From: MGBC114844 sp910585855
Lineage (GTDB): Bacteria > Bacillota > Clostridia > Lachnospirales > Lachnospiraceae
DNA length: 64,000 nt
Direction: 5' to 3'
NCBI GenBank assembly: GCA_965646165.1
Contig: CBFFYP010000005.1
Coordinates: forward strand, 25,598-89,597
Part shown: piece by piece, positions 50,546 through 58,799 of the stretch
How positions within the stretch are numbered: position 1 is the first letter of the stretch
Layout of the letters: each line of letters begins with the position of its first letter
Notes under the pieces: generated by a model
What the model was told of the DNA's origin: nothing
Seen by the model: the letters and a program-made list of their open reading frames with translations, nothing else
Database searches by the model: none
Program-made: the position numbers and the translations under genes

Positions 50546-52129
50546 ATGCTGGAAAAAGTGGATTTATCAAAGAAAATGAAAAAGGATGAGGCGAAGGCAA
50601 AGTTAGAGAAGATGGGAGCAGAATTATCTCATTTGCAGAGGGAATGTAAGGCGTCTGGGATACCGGTGATGATTGCATTTGAAGGGATTGGTGCATCTGG
50701 AAAAGGGGTTCAGATTAATAAATTGATTCAGGCATTAGATCCAAGAGGGTTTGATGTATATACGGTAAATCGGGAAACAGAGGAAGAGAAAATGCGGCCA
50801 TTTTTATGGCGTTTTTGGTCAAAGACACCGGAAACAGGCAGAATTGCCATTTTTGATCGAAGCTGGTATCGCAGGGTTTTAGGAGATCGGTTTGATGGAT
50901 TGACGCCAAAGAAGCAGATTCCTTTTGCTTTTGCGGATATTCATAGTTTTGAAAGACAGCTTACGGATGACGGTACTGTAATTATTAAGTTGTTTCTTTA
51001 TATTTCTAAGAAAGAGCAGGAGAAGCGTTTTAAGAAGCTTGATGAGAATAAGGAAACGGCATGGCGGGTCAGTAAAGAGGATTGGAATCGTCATGAGGAT
51101 TATGAACAGTATTTGACTTTGTGTGATGAAATGTTGGAACAGACGGATTTTGAGTTTGCGCCTTGGACGATTGTGGAAGCGATGGATAAGGAGTATGCTG
51201 CTGTAAAGATTATGAACGTTGTGATTCATCGTCTGTGGGAGGCTCTTGTTGAAAAGAAGCAGAGGGAGGAGTTAGAAGAGAGGATTGCAAAGGTAGAACA
51301 GGTGGAAAAGAAAGAAGGAAAGAGGGGAAGAAAAGCGAAAGGGGCAGCAGAAGCAGAAGCGGAGAAAGAAAAGGATGCAGTGAAATGGAAAGAGGAAGAG
51401 TATAAGATTGGGGTATTGTCTGGTGTGGATTTGTCAAAGAGTCTTTCGGAGAAAGAGTATAAGGCTCGATTGGATAAGCTGCAAAAGAAAGTGGAAATTT
51501 TGCACAGTGAATTATATCGCCAGCGGATTCCGGTGATTCTTGCATTTGAGGGCTGGGATGCGGCAGGAAAGGGCGGAGCGATTCGGCGGCTGACTAGTAA
51601 GTTAGATCCGAGGGGATATGCTGTTTGTCCGACTTCTGCTGCAAATGATATTGAACGGAAACATCATTATCTTTGGAGGTTTTGGAATAAAATGCCAAAA
51701 GCCGGGCATATTGCAATTTTTGATCGGACTTGGTATGGACGGGTTATGGTAGAGCGGATTGAGGGATTTTGCAGTACGGCGGAATGGAAACGGGCTTATC
51801 AGGAGATTAATGAGATGGAAGAGCATCTGGTAAATTCGGGAGCGATTATTTTGAAGTTTTGGCTTCAGATTGATAAGGATGAGCAGGAAAGACGGTTTAA
51901 GGATCGAATGGAAACGCCGGAGAAGCAGTGGAAGATTACAGATGAGGACTGGCGTAATCGGGCAAAATGGGATGAATATGAACGGGCTGTGGATGAGATG
52001 CTGGTGCGGACTTCTACTACTTATGCTCCTTGGACTGTGGTAGAGGCAAATTCAAAACAGTATGCCCGGGTGAAGGTATTAGAAACGGTAGTGGAAGCGA
52101 TTGAGAAGCGGTTGAAAGAAGAAAAGTAA
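50546..52129 (+). CDS. Two-domain polyphosphate kinase 2 (polyphosphate:AMP phosphotransferase type)
   Basis: A 527-residue protein with two PPK2 domains joined by a charged linker (about 240-300, KKEGKRGRKAKGAAEAEAEK). Domain one: IAFEGIGASGKGVQINKLIQ (P-loop, with A in place of the usual D) and FDRSWYRRVLGDR. Domain two: LAFEGWDAAGKGGAIRRLTS and FDRTWYGRVMVER. The C-terminal domain is the standard active one. Two-domain PPK2s phosphorylate AMP or ADP with polyphosphate. Strong AAAGGAGGG site. The linker is richer in charged repeats than expected for the family. Confidence 0.88.
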   Translation: MLEKVDLSKKMKKDEAKAKLEKMGAELSHLQRECKASGIPVMIAFEGIGASGKGVQINKLIQALDPRGFDVYTVNRETEEEKMRPFLWRFWSKTPETGRIAIFDRSWYRRVLGDRFDGLTPKKQIPFAFADIHSFERQLTDDGTVIIKLFLYISKKEQEKRFKKLDENKETAWRVSKEDWNRHEDYEQYLTLCDEMLEQTDFEFAPWTIVEAMDKEYAAVKIMNVVIHRLWEALVEKKQREELEERIAKVEQVEKKEGKRGRKAKGAAEAEAEKEKDAVKWKEEEYKIGVLSGVDLSKSLSEKEYKARLDKLQKKVEILHSELYRQRIPVILAFEGWDAAGKGGAIRRLTSKLDPRGYAVCPTSAANDIERKHHYLWRFWNKMPKAGHIAIFDRTWYGRVMVERIEGFCSTAEWKRAYQEINEMEEHLVNSGAIILKFWLQIDKDEQERRFKDRMETPEKQWKITDEDWRNRAKWDEYERAVDEMLVRTSTTYAPWTVVEANSKQYARVKVLETVVEAIEKRLKEEK

Positions 52130-52146
52130 ATATTTTATAAAAGAAA

Positions 52147-52186
52147 GGCATGAAACTGGGTTATCTGGTTTGATGCTTTTTTTGGT
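52147..52186 (+). terminator. Probable terminator after PPK2 gene
   Basis: GCATGAAAC and GGTTTGATGC pair imperfectly and are followed by a run of T (TTTTTTT). It lies 18 bp after the PPK2 stop. From here to 52543 there is no gene, only the truncated hairpin repeat and AT-rich DNA. Confidence 0.55.
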
Positions 52187-52195
52187 ATATTATCA

Positions 52196-52308
52196 AGGGG
52201 ATGCTAGAAGGATGTTAAAATCAGGAAGACGCTAAAATACAGCAATACATCGTCTAAGTGCCGACGGGAAATGATGACCCGGCGCAGACCATTTTTTTGA
52301 TTTTGGCT
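52196..52308. repeat. Family A hairpin repeat, truncated copy 5
   Basis: The right half of a family A element (CTAAGTGCCGACGGGAAATGATGACCC block starting near 52254 and preceded by GACGCTAAAATACAGCAATA) with shortened and diverged arms (GATGTTAAAATCAGG against TTGATTTTGGCT). Confidence 0.65.
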
Positions 52309-52543
52309 GTGTATGTATACCGGAAAATAAAAATATAGATGCAATTTCTTTATAGCATAATTGAAACATCAATGAAAATTTTATGAAAAAAGATAGGTTT
52401 GTATTATATTTTTAGATCAACTGTTAGAAATTTTTTTCTCTGTATGAAGGATCTCGGGAAAATTTTAAAAGGTGTAAATTAGTGTTTTTAAGAATAAAGG
52501 AGGAGGATATAGGAAAAGATAAAAAAGTATCTAAAATGTAACC

Positions 52544-52571
52544 ATGCAACATTTTTAGAAAAATGTTGCAT
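52544..52571. repeat. Left inverted repeat of a putative invertible segment
   Basis: 28 bp, ATGCAACATTTTTAGAAAAA followed by TGTTGCAT. It is itself nearly palindromic, and matches the reverse complement of 53319-53346 at 27 of 28 positions (25 of 28 in direct orientation), so the pair is in inverted orientation. It borders a 747-bp segment with a tyrosine recombinase gene. Confidence 0.8.
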
Positions 52572-52587
52572 CCTTGTTCTGGTTATT

Positions 52588-52614
52588 ATATCGGAAAATG
52601 GAAAAATTACTTTA
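52588..52614 (-). promoter_or_regulatory. Sigma-28 (SigD/FliA) type promoter inside the invertible segment
   Basis: On the minus strand, TAAA (52614-52611), a 15-bp spacer, then TCCGATAT (52595-52588). The flagellar sigma-28 consensus is TAAA-N15-GCCGATAT, so 11 of 12 conserved bases match. It now points left, out of the segment and away from flagellar genes, into a stretch with no gene. After inversion it would read right, through the repeat, into csrA and flagellin. Confidence 0.7.
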
Positions 52615-52687
52615 GAGGGATTTTAAAATTTTTTTCTTTTTTTCGTCAATTTTTCAAAGATAAGAGTCGTTTTTCTTAAAAAAATCT

Positions 52688-53266
52688 TTATAATTCAAGG
52701 TTTAGAAAGAGTTGGTCTTTGTCGTCTTGTTCGATTCCTAAGTAGCGTTTGGTTACTTCAAAGGAAGAATGGTTGTAAATGGAAATTAAGAGGGTGGGAT
52801 TGGTTTCGGCTAACCAGGCGTGATAACCAAATGTTTTTCTTAAAGAGTGACAGCTAATGTGTTCTGGCAGATGCAGTGCTTGGCTGGCATCTTTTATGAT
52901 CCGATAGGCTTGTGTTCTGCAAAGCGGGGTATCTCGCAGATGTCCAGTAAAGAGATAGTGGGTTGGCTCTACATAAGAAAGGCTTTTTAAATAGAGGGAA
53001 AGTGCATGAACTGTGGGTTGATTGAGTGCAGTCATACAGCGTTTTCCTGTCTTTTTTTCGATTAATTCGACATGTGTTCGGAAGCGATGGAGTTCAAAAT
53101 CATAGAGTTGTTCCCATTTTAAAAGTAAGAGATCGCTGATTCGAAGAGCGGTGTTGACAGCGGTACAGATCAGTGCATAGTTGCGAAGATTGGGTTTTTG
53201 GGTTAAATAATAGTTTTTTAATTGTTCGAGATCTTCTGATTTTCGGATGGGTTGTGTTGTTCCCAT
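52688..53266 (-). CDS. Tyrosine recombinase (catalytic-domain integrase, putative DNA invertase)
   Basis: A 192-residue protein of just the tyrosine recombinase catalytic domain: first Arg in NTALRISDLLLLKW, the H-x-x-R box in SCHSLRKTFGYHAW, and the nucleophile in EVTKRYLGIEQ; a later His sits in IYNHSS. FimB/FimE and other phase-switch invertases have the same compact form, without the N-terminal arm-binding domain. The gene lies wholly between two inverted 28-bp repeats upstream of csrA-flagellin, so it should flip its own segment. AGGAGG precedes ATG 53266. Confidence 0.88.
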   Translation of the reverse strand: MGTTQPIRKSEDLEQLKNYYLTQKPNLRNYALICTAVNTALRISDLLLLKWEQLYDFELHRFRTHVELIEKKTGKRCMTALNQPTVHALSLYLKSLSYVEPTHYLFTGHLRDTPLCRTQAYRIIKDASQALHLPEHISCHSLRKTFGYHAWLAETNPTLLISIYNHSSFEVTKRYLGIEQDDKDQLFLNLEL

Positions 53267-53318
53267 AGTGGATACCTCCTGTTTTTTCTGTGATTTTTTG
53301 AAAAATGTAACTGAAAAG

Positions 53319-53346
53319 ATGCAACACTTTTCTAAAAATGTTGCAT
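53319..53346. repeat. Right inverted repeat of a putative invertible segment
   Basis: 28 bp, ATGCAACACTTTTCTAAAAA followed by TGTTGCAT; reverse complement of the left repeat with one mismatch. It lies 66 bp before the csrA start codon, so any promoter brought next to it by inversion would transcribe csrA and flagellin. Confidence 0.8.
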
Positions 53347-53412
53347 GGGGTTCTGATACATGTGGAAGGTACGAAAATTCCTATACATTGTAGACTAACA
53401 AGGAGGTTGGTT

Positions 53413-53685
53413 ATGCTGAATTTAACAGTAAAACCGGGTGAATATTTTATGATTGGCGATGAAATTAAGGTTGCCTTTGTAGGCGGAACTGCGAATAATG
53501 CAAAGATTTTAATCGACGCTCCTAGAAAGTATAACATTGTAAGAGGAAAAGTATTAGAGCGTGCGGCAGCAGATCGTGGTGAAAAGATGTCAGGCAAGCA
53601 TGAATTTTACCCGGAAGTTCCGATTCCAGCGGAAAAATTGAAGCGGATGATAGGAAAGCAGAAGCATCAAAAAGAAATACGGTAG
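53413..53685 (+). CDS. csrA: CsrA, RNA-binding translation regulator
   Basis: A 90-residue CsrA: MLNLTVKPGEYFMIGDEIKV, NNAKILIDAPRKYNIVRGKV, then a longer helical tail than the family's usual 60-75 residues (HEFYPEVPIPAEKLKRMIGK). The usual LxxxR of the first strand (MLVLSRK) is LNLTVK here, while the second strand and RGKVLER (usual R-E-E-I-x-E-R) are kept. CsrA binds GGA hairpins in mRNA leaders and, in Gram-positives, represses flagellin translation. Strong AAGGAGG. The usual partner fliW is not in this window. ATG 53413; the longer frame upstream covers the inverted repeat. Confidence 0.85.
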   Translation: MLNLTVKPGEYFMIGDEIKVAFVGGTANNAKILIDAPRKYNIVRGKVLERAAADRGEKMSGKHEFYPEVPIPAEKLKRMIGKQKHQKEIR

Positions 53686-53850
53686 GAAGAGGAACAAGGA
53701 ATAAGAAACGTTCGAGTTCAAAACAGCAGCAGAAAAAAGATTTATTTTAGAATAAGTGAAATTATCTGTTTGCTGTTTGGATTCGGAAGAGAAGGGTAAT
53801 AATGTAGTGCTAACCTAGGGGTACTGCTTATTATAAAAGAATAAAGAACC

Positions 53851-53887
53851 GGGGAACGGATTCCCCAATTTCATTAAAACATGGAGG
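53851..53887 (+). promoter_or_regulatory. CsrA-binding hairpin and SD-overlapping GGA site in flagellin leader
   Basis: GGGGAA-CGGA-TTCCCC (53851-53866) forms a perfect 6-bp stem with GGA in the loop, the classic CsrA site. A second GGA lies in the ribosome site (ATGGAGG, GGAGG at 53883-53887), 10 bp before ATG 53897. Two sites, one on the ribosome site, is how CsrA blocks hag translation in Bacillus. The stretch 53686-53850 has no gene; I see no clear sigma-28 box there. Confidence 0.7.
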
Positions 53888-53896
53888 TATAATTTT

Positions 53897-55300
53897 ATGA
53901 GTATGGTAGTACAACACAATATGCAGGCGATGAACGCCAATCGTATGTTAGGAATCACATCTAGTTCACAGGCAAAATCCACAGAGAAATTATCATCTGG
54001 TTATCGTATCAATCGTGCAGCAGATGATGCAGCAGGTCTTGCTATTTCAGAAAAAATGAGAAAGCAGATCCGTGGTTTGACACAGGCTTCCACTAATGCG
54101 CAGGATGGCGTATCTTGTGTACAGACAGCAGAAGGTGCATTAACGGAAGTGCATGATATGTTACAAAGAATGAATGAGTTGGCAGTACAGGCAGCAAATG
54201 GAACAATGTCTGAAACCGATCGAAATAATATTCAGGATGAAATTGATCAGTTAGTAACAGAAATTGATCGTGTAGCTGAAACAACGAAATTTAATGAAAC
54301 GTATCTGTTAAAAGGAAATGGAACAACAAAAACAACCTATTTGTCTGCAAAGGATGCTGGTTTTGATGGTGTTTTAACACAGACTTCTACACAGGGAACA
54401 TTGACCATTAATGAATTGGAAACCGGAGATTCCATTACAATTGGCGGAACAAATTATACAATTGGTGTAGCTTCTTCTGCAATTAAAACTTCGGTTGCTG
54501 CATTGGGTACTGGTGATGTAGTGACGATTGATGGAAATACTTATACGGTTTGTGATTCAGGTGATTCTAATACAATTGCAGGGCTTTTGGATACAGATAA
54601 GCTACAAAACTTGGTAGATAATGGTGTAACTGTAAAATTCTCTAATGGAAAATCAGCAACCGCATTGGATGAAGGAAATGATGGTACAGAAGGAGCAGAA
54701 CCTGCAACCGCAACCGTTATTACAGCAGATCAAGCATATGGCAAGATGAAAACAGAATTAGCACTTGCCAATAAAATTGGTGATACAGAAGATAATGTAG
54801 CGATTGATAATGTAGAATGTGACGTTCAGCAAGTGAATGGATCAACAGTAGTAGCATTTACCTTTAGCAAAGGAAAAACGAAAATTGAAAATGCAGTATC
54901 TTTGAATTTGCATGTAGGTGCAGATGCAGATTATACCAATAAAATTTCTTTGAATGTGGATGCTATGACTTCAAAGGGTCTTGGAATTTATGGATTAAGT
55001 GTAGCAGATAATAAAGGAAGATTTGCGACAGATGCGATTGATGCGATTGCAGATGCTGTAGCAAAAGTTTCAAGACAGCGTTCGGCTCTTGGTGCAATTC
55101 AGAATCGTTTAGAGCATACGATTTCTAATTTGGATAATGTAGTAGAGAATACGACTTCTGCAGAATCTCGGATTCGTGATACGGATATGGCAAAAGAGAT
55201 GGTAACTTACTCGAAGAATAATATTTTGCAGCAGGCTGGTCAGTCTATGTTAGCACAGGCAAATCAGTCGAATCAGGGTGTATTGTCACTCCTTGGTTAA
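53897..55300 (+). CDS. fliC: Flagellin
   Basis: A 467-residue flagellin. The conserved N-terminal part (VQHNMQAMNANRMLGITSSS, EKLSSGYRINRAADDAAGLA, VQTAEGALTEVHDMLQRMNE) and C-terminal part (GAIQNRLEHTISNLDNVVEN, RIRDTDMAKEMVTYSKNNIL, SLLG end) flank a variable middle of about 230 residues rich in Thr, Ser and Asn, the surface-exposed part that is often glycosylated. The downstream glycosyltransferase cluster fits this. Controlled by CsrA through the leader and possibly by the upstream switch. Confidence 0.95.
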   Translation: MSMVVQHNMQAMNANRMLGITSSSQAKSTEKLSSGYRINRAADDAAGLAISEKMRKQIRGLTQASTNAQDGVSCVQTAEGALTEVHDMLQRMNELAVQAANGTMSETDRNNIQDEIDQLVTEIDRVAETTKFNETYLLKGNGTTKTTYLSAKDAGFDGVLTQTSTQGTLTINELETGDSITIGGTNYTIGVASSAIKTSVAALGTGDVVTIDGNTYTVCDSGDSNTIAGLLDTDKLQNLVDNGVTVKFSNGKSATALDEGNDGTEGAEPATATVITADQAYGKMKTELALANKIGDTEDNVAIDNVECDVQQVNGSTVVAFTFSKGKTKIENAVSLNLHVGADADYTNKISLNVDAMTSKGLGIYGLSVADNKGRFATDAIDAIADAVAKVSRQRSALGAIQNRLEHTISNLDNVVENTTSAESRIRDTDMAKEMVTYSKNNILQQAGQSMLAQANQSNQGVLSLLG

Positions 55301-55374
55301 TTTGCATTTTTTATTCGAACGGCTGTATAGTGGCTGGTTGGAATTGATGAAATTTTGTTTTAGAGGTAAGTTTA

Positions 55375-55407
55375 TACAAGCATGGCAGATATCATGCCAT
55401 GCTTGTA
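55375..55407 (+). terminator. Hairpin after flagellin
   Basis: TACAAGCATGGCA and TGCCATGCTTGTA form a perfect 13-bp stem around GATATCA, 74 bp after the flagellin stop and 24 bp before the next gene. There is no T run after it, so it may reduce read-through or protect the flagellin mRNA end rather than fully stop transcription. Confidence 0.6.
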
Positions 55408-55430
55408 TCATATAAAGGAGAAAGCAGTTA

Positions 55431-56807
55431 ATGGATACGAAATCGAAGAAAGAGGTTTTGTTAAGTATTACGATGTTAATTAGTAATCGACCAGATACAT
55501 TAGAAAAGTGCTTAAATTCACTAAAACCGTTGTTGGATGGAATTTCTTCTGAATTAATTTTGGTGGATACGGCAGGAGATAGTCGTTGTTTGAAGATTGC
55601 ACAACGCTATACCAGCCATATTATTCCTTTTTCTTGGTGTAATGATTTTGCAGCTGCACGGAATGTTGGCTTAGAAAAAGCAAATGGATTTTGGATTATG
55701 TATATTGATGATGATGAGTGGTTTGAGGATATCTCGGAGGTGATTCGTTTTTTTAAAGAAGGAACGTATCAACAATATGCCAGTGCTGCTTATCTTACTA
55801 GAAATTATGCGAATCGAAAAGGAACATCGTATTCGGATCGCACGGCGAATCGATTGTGTCGGCTAGAGAAACAGACTCAGTTTAAAGGACGGATTCATGA
55901 ACAATTATATCCCATGTATGAACCTTGTTATTATATGAAGGCTTATGTGCATCATTATGGTTATGCCTTTGAAAGTGAAGAGGATAAAATTCGTCATGCT
56001 TGGAGAAATATTAATTTATTATTAGAAGCCAGACGGGTAGAAAAAGATAATTGGATGGCAGGAGCACATTTAGTACAGGAGTATTATGTGGCAAAGGAAT
56101 ATTTTTCTTTAATTGAGATTGCAAGAGAACTGCGGTTTCATAAAAATGCTTATGATGCAGGCAGAAACGATTTTACCGCTTATGTTTCGGTGATGGAAGT
56201 GCGTTCTTATATGAATTTAAAACGTTATGAAGTGGCATATCAAGTAGGAAAAGAATTGCTGGCAGAACCAAGAGCACTGCTGATTGTTCATCTTTGTATT
56301 GCGAATTTAATGCCGGAGATTTGTTTAAAATATACCAATGAAAAGGAAGCGTTTTCTTATTGTCAGATGTTTTGGGAACTTTATAAAAAGTGGCAGGAAA
56401 ATGAGGAGAAAAATAGTGCAAGAGATGGGTTTAGTCTTCGGGGAATCTATTTAACGGAAGAACGATTTGGAAAAATTCATATGGCAGAGCTTCATGCTTT
56501 TGTTCGGGAGCAGAATTGGAAAGAAGCGGCGGATTCGTTTCGAAAAATTGTATGGAAAAAAATTGAAAGTACAATGGGAAATACATTTGAAGATACCGTT
56601 TTGTTAATTGCACATACGGATTATGAGGAAATCTATACTGAGGCGATGAAGGTTCTGTTAAGAGGAGAAGGCTCAAAAGAATATCTGACACAGCAGATTC
56701 AGCGGTTAGAAGGAGAAGCAAAAGAAAAAGTATTGTATTTCACGGATATCGTCGAAGGAGAGTATTATTTTACAGTATCAACTGCATTATGCTATGTTGT
56801 TGTATGA
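55431..56807 (+). CDS. Family 2 glycosyltransferase, probably truncated by frameshift
   Basis: A 458-residue protein. The N-terminal GT2 domain shows LLSITMLISNRPDTLEKCLN, SELILVDTAGDSRCLKIAQR, WCNDFAAARNVGLEKANGFW and the DxD-like metal motif YIDDDEWFED. After residue 230 it is helical and TPR-like. The frame ends abruptly (STALCYVVV). The next frame, read from just before this point, continues with YQLHYAMLLYDKPRTRQLLQ in a TPR-like style, so one base change near 56765-56775 has probably split a protein of about 660 residues. Probable flagellin or surface glycan transferase. Confidence 0.75.
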   Translation: MDTKSKKEVLLSITMLISNRPDTLEKCLNSLKPLLDGISSELILVDTAGDSRCLKIAQRYTSHIIPFSWCNDFAAARNVGLEKANGFWIMYIDDDEWFEDISEVIRFFKEGTYQQYASAAYLTRNYANRKGTSYSDRTANRLCRLEKQTQFKGRIHEQLYPMYEPCYYMKAYVHHYGYAFESEEDKIRHAWRNINLLLEARRVEKDNWMAGAHLVQEYYVAKEYFSLIEIARELRFHKNAYDAGRNDFTAYVSVMEVRSYMNLKRYEVAYQVGKELLAEPRALLIVHLCIANLMPEICLKYTNEKEAFSYCQMFWELYKKWQENEEKNSARDGFSLRGIYLTEERFGKIHMAELHAFVREQNWKEAADSFRKIVWKKIESTMGNTFEDTVLLIAHTDYEEIYTEAMKVLLRGEGSKEYLTQQIQRLEGEAKEKVLYFTDIVEGEYYFTVSTALCYVVV

Positions 56808-57411
56808 TAAACCAAGAACCAGGCAGCTTTTACAGGAATGGAAGGAGCAGAATTATTCCTTTTTTTTGCTGGATTATGAGTATTGGAAAGGGTTAAATAG
56901 GCTGCAGATTGATTTATCGGATTGGTTGTGTGATGTTCGAATTGAGGAGTGGATTTCTTTAACAGAAGCAGTATTTGAACGGATGTCGGAGAAAGAGTGT
57001 GAAGATATCTATCAAGTCTTGTTAAGGGGGTTGGAGAAGACCGATCTTCGTTTTTTCTATTTGATAGCATTACGTTTGGAAAAACAGTTGCTTGCACGAA
57101 ATATGAAATTAGAAAATTTAGACTACTTGGATGGAAAAGAAATTTGGGATAAATTATATCGGATTGCCAGTTTATGGGTTAGTTGTGCCGCTATGCTTTA
57201 TCAGAAACAGGTATTTCAAGGAGATTTACAGACGGCACTTCCCGCCAGATATCAGTTTGCTTGGTTAATTTTTCAAGCAAATACTGTGAAAACCGATCGT
57301 TATAGTTTTGTGAAGAAACTTGCAGAAGCAGCAAAGGTCTATCTTAAAATGGGAGAGGTATGTAAGTATTTGATGCGGTGCTGTAAAGAGGAAGAAAAGA
57401 GAAGCGATTGA
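56794..57411 (+). pseudogene. Likely C-terminal part of the preceding glycosyltransferase
   Basis: A 205-residue helical frame overlapping the preceding one by 14 bp in the +1 frame. Its sense frame stays open upstream of its ATG (SIILQYQLHYAM...), and ATG 56794 has no ribosome site. It has no recognisable motif of its own. I take it as the detached TPR-like end of the glycosyltransferase; a separate coupled gene is possible. Confidence 0.5.
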
Positions 57412-57446
57412 GATAAGAAAGGAAGGAAATAGTAAAGAGGTAGAAG

Positions 57447-58799
57447 ATGAGAAAGGCACAGAAAAAACAGGCAGAAAATTTTGCAGAATTGCTAGGTCAG
57501 GCACAAGAAGAAATAGAAAAGGCGATAGAGAGAAACCATTTTGCATTAGCAATACAGTTATTAGAACAATGTCAAGAAGGGGCAATCGAACTTGGAAACG
57601 TTATTGCTGCATCTGAGGGAGAAAATTTTTATACGATTTCATTATTGCAGGAGTATTGTGAGGAAATATACCAGATTTATCAGAATGTGATTCAAACGCC
57701 ATTTGTGCAAAAAAATCAAATGTATCAGAAACTCTGTCAATTACAGAAGCAGATTGAAAATAGTATAAAAAAGGATATAAAAGTTCATTTAGAAGTTGTA
57801 TTTCTTCCATATAAAGCGTCGATGTGGGATTCATTAGAAAGTGTATGGAAAGCAGCGGATGCCGATTCAAATTGTGACGCTTATGTGATTCCTATTCCTT
57901 ATTATGATAAAAATTTTGATGGTTCGTTTGGGAGGTATCATTATGAAGGGGATCAGATGCCAAGCGATATTCCCATTACTTATTATAAAGATTATGATAT
58001 GGAAAAACGAAGACCAGATATAATATTTATTCATAATCCATATGATAATTGTAATCTTGTGACAAGTGTACATCCACTTTTTTATTCTGAAAATTTAAAA
58101 AAATATACGGAAAAATTAGTTTATATTCCATATTTTGTATTAGGAGAGCCAAGTTTAGGCAGTAAAATTGAGATAGAAAAAATAGAGCATTTTATAACGT
58201 TGCCAGCAGTAATTTATTCAGATCAAGTGATTGTTCAATCAGAAGCGATGCGTCAGGTATATATAGAGAGAATAGGTGATTTTATATCTGACAATAGATA
58301 TACAAGAAAATATTGGGAAGGAAGAATACAAGGTTTGGGTTCACCGAAGTTTGATAAAATAATAAATAAAACAGAAGAACAAATAGTACCAGAAGAATGG
58401 AAGAGAGTGATAAAAAAAAGGGATGGAAGTTTAAAGAAAATAGTATTTTATAATACAAGTATTAATGCTTTGCTAAAGTATAATGAACAAATATTAAAAA
58501 AAATGCAAAATGTGTTTAAGGTATTTAGGGAGCAATCAGATGAAATAGTATTATTGTGGAGACCACATCCATTAATAGAAGCAACTATTTTATCTATGCG
58601 CCCTCAGCTTTGGAAACAATATAAGGAAATTCTAGAGAACTATAAAGAAGATGGCTGGGGAATATATGATGATACAGCCGAATTAGACAGAGCAATTAAA
58701 ATATCAGATTTTTATTTTGGTGATTCTAGTAGTGTTATACAGTTATGTAAATCAATAGGGATTCCTGTTATGCTGCAAAATGTGGAGATATTGATATGA
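57447..58799 (+). CDS. CDP-glycerol glycerophosphotransferase-like protein
   Basis: A 450-residue protein with a helical first 130 residues, then a GT-B-like part: VHLEVVFLPYKASMWDSLES, RPDIIFIHNPYDNCNLVTSV, KLVYIPYFVLG, IVFYNTSINALLKYNEQILK, IVLLWRPHPLIEATI and SDFYFGDSSSVIQLCKSIGI. The WRPHP and DxSS pieces are shared with CDP-glycerol:polyglycerophosphate transferases. Its acceptor here is probably a flagellin or surface glycan. It overlaps the next gene by 4 bp (ATGA). Confidence 0.7.
   Translation: MRKAQKKQAENFAELLGQAQEEIEKAIERNHFALAIQLLEQCQEGAIELGNVIAASEGENFYTISLLQEYCEEIYQIYQNVIQTPFVQKNQMYQKLCQLQKQIENSIKKDIKVHLEVVFLPYKASMWDSLESVWKAADADSNCDAYVIPIPYYDKNFDGSFGRYHYEGDQMPSDIPITYYKDYDMEKRRPDIIFIHNPYDNCNLVTSVHPLFYSENLKKYTEKLVYIPYFVLGEPSLGSKIEIEKIEHFITLPAVIYSDQVIVQSEAMRQVYIERIGDFISDNRYTRKYWEGRIQGLGSPKFDKIINKTEEQIVPEEWKRVIKKRDGSLKKIVFYNTSINALLKYNEQILKKMQNVFKVFREQSDEIVLLWRPHPLIEATILSMRPQLWKQYKEILENYKEDGWGIYDDTAELDRAIKISDFYFGDSSSVIQLCKSIGIPVMLQNVEILI

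Noticed and set aside
52544..53346. Reading the two 28-bp palindromes as terminators
   Set aside because: No T run follows either one, and they match each other closely as an inverted pair around a recombinase gene, which fits recombination sites better.
53333..53359. Second sigma-28-like match (TAAA-N15-TCTGATAC) at the right inverted repeat
   Set aside because: Only five of eight -10 bases fit, against seven of eight for the one inside the segment; probably chance, though it would give a fixed promoter if real.
53100..53597. Minus-strand frame covering the recombinase start and csrA
   Set aside because: It is antisense to csrA, which has a strong ribosome site and clear homology.
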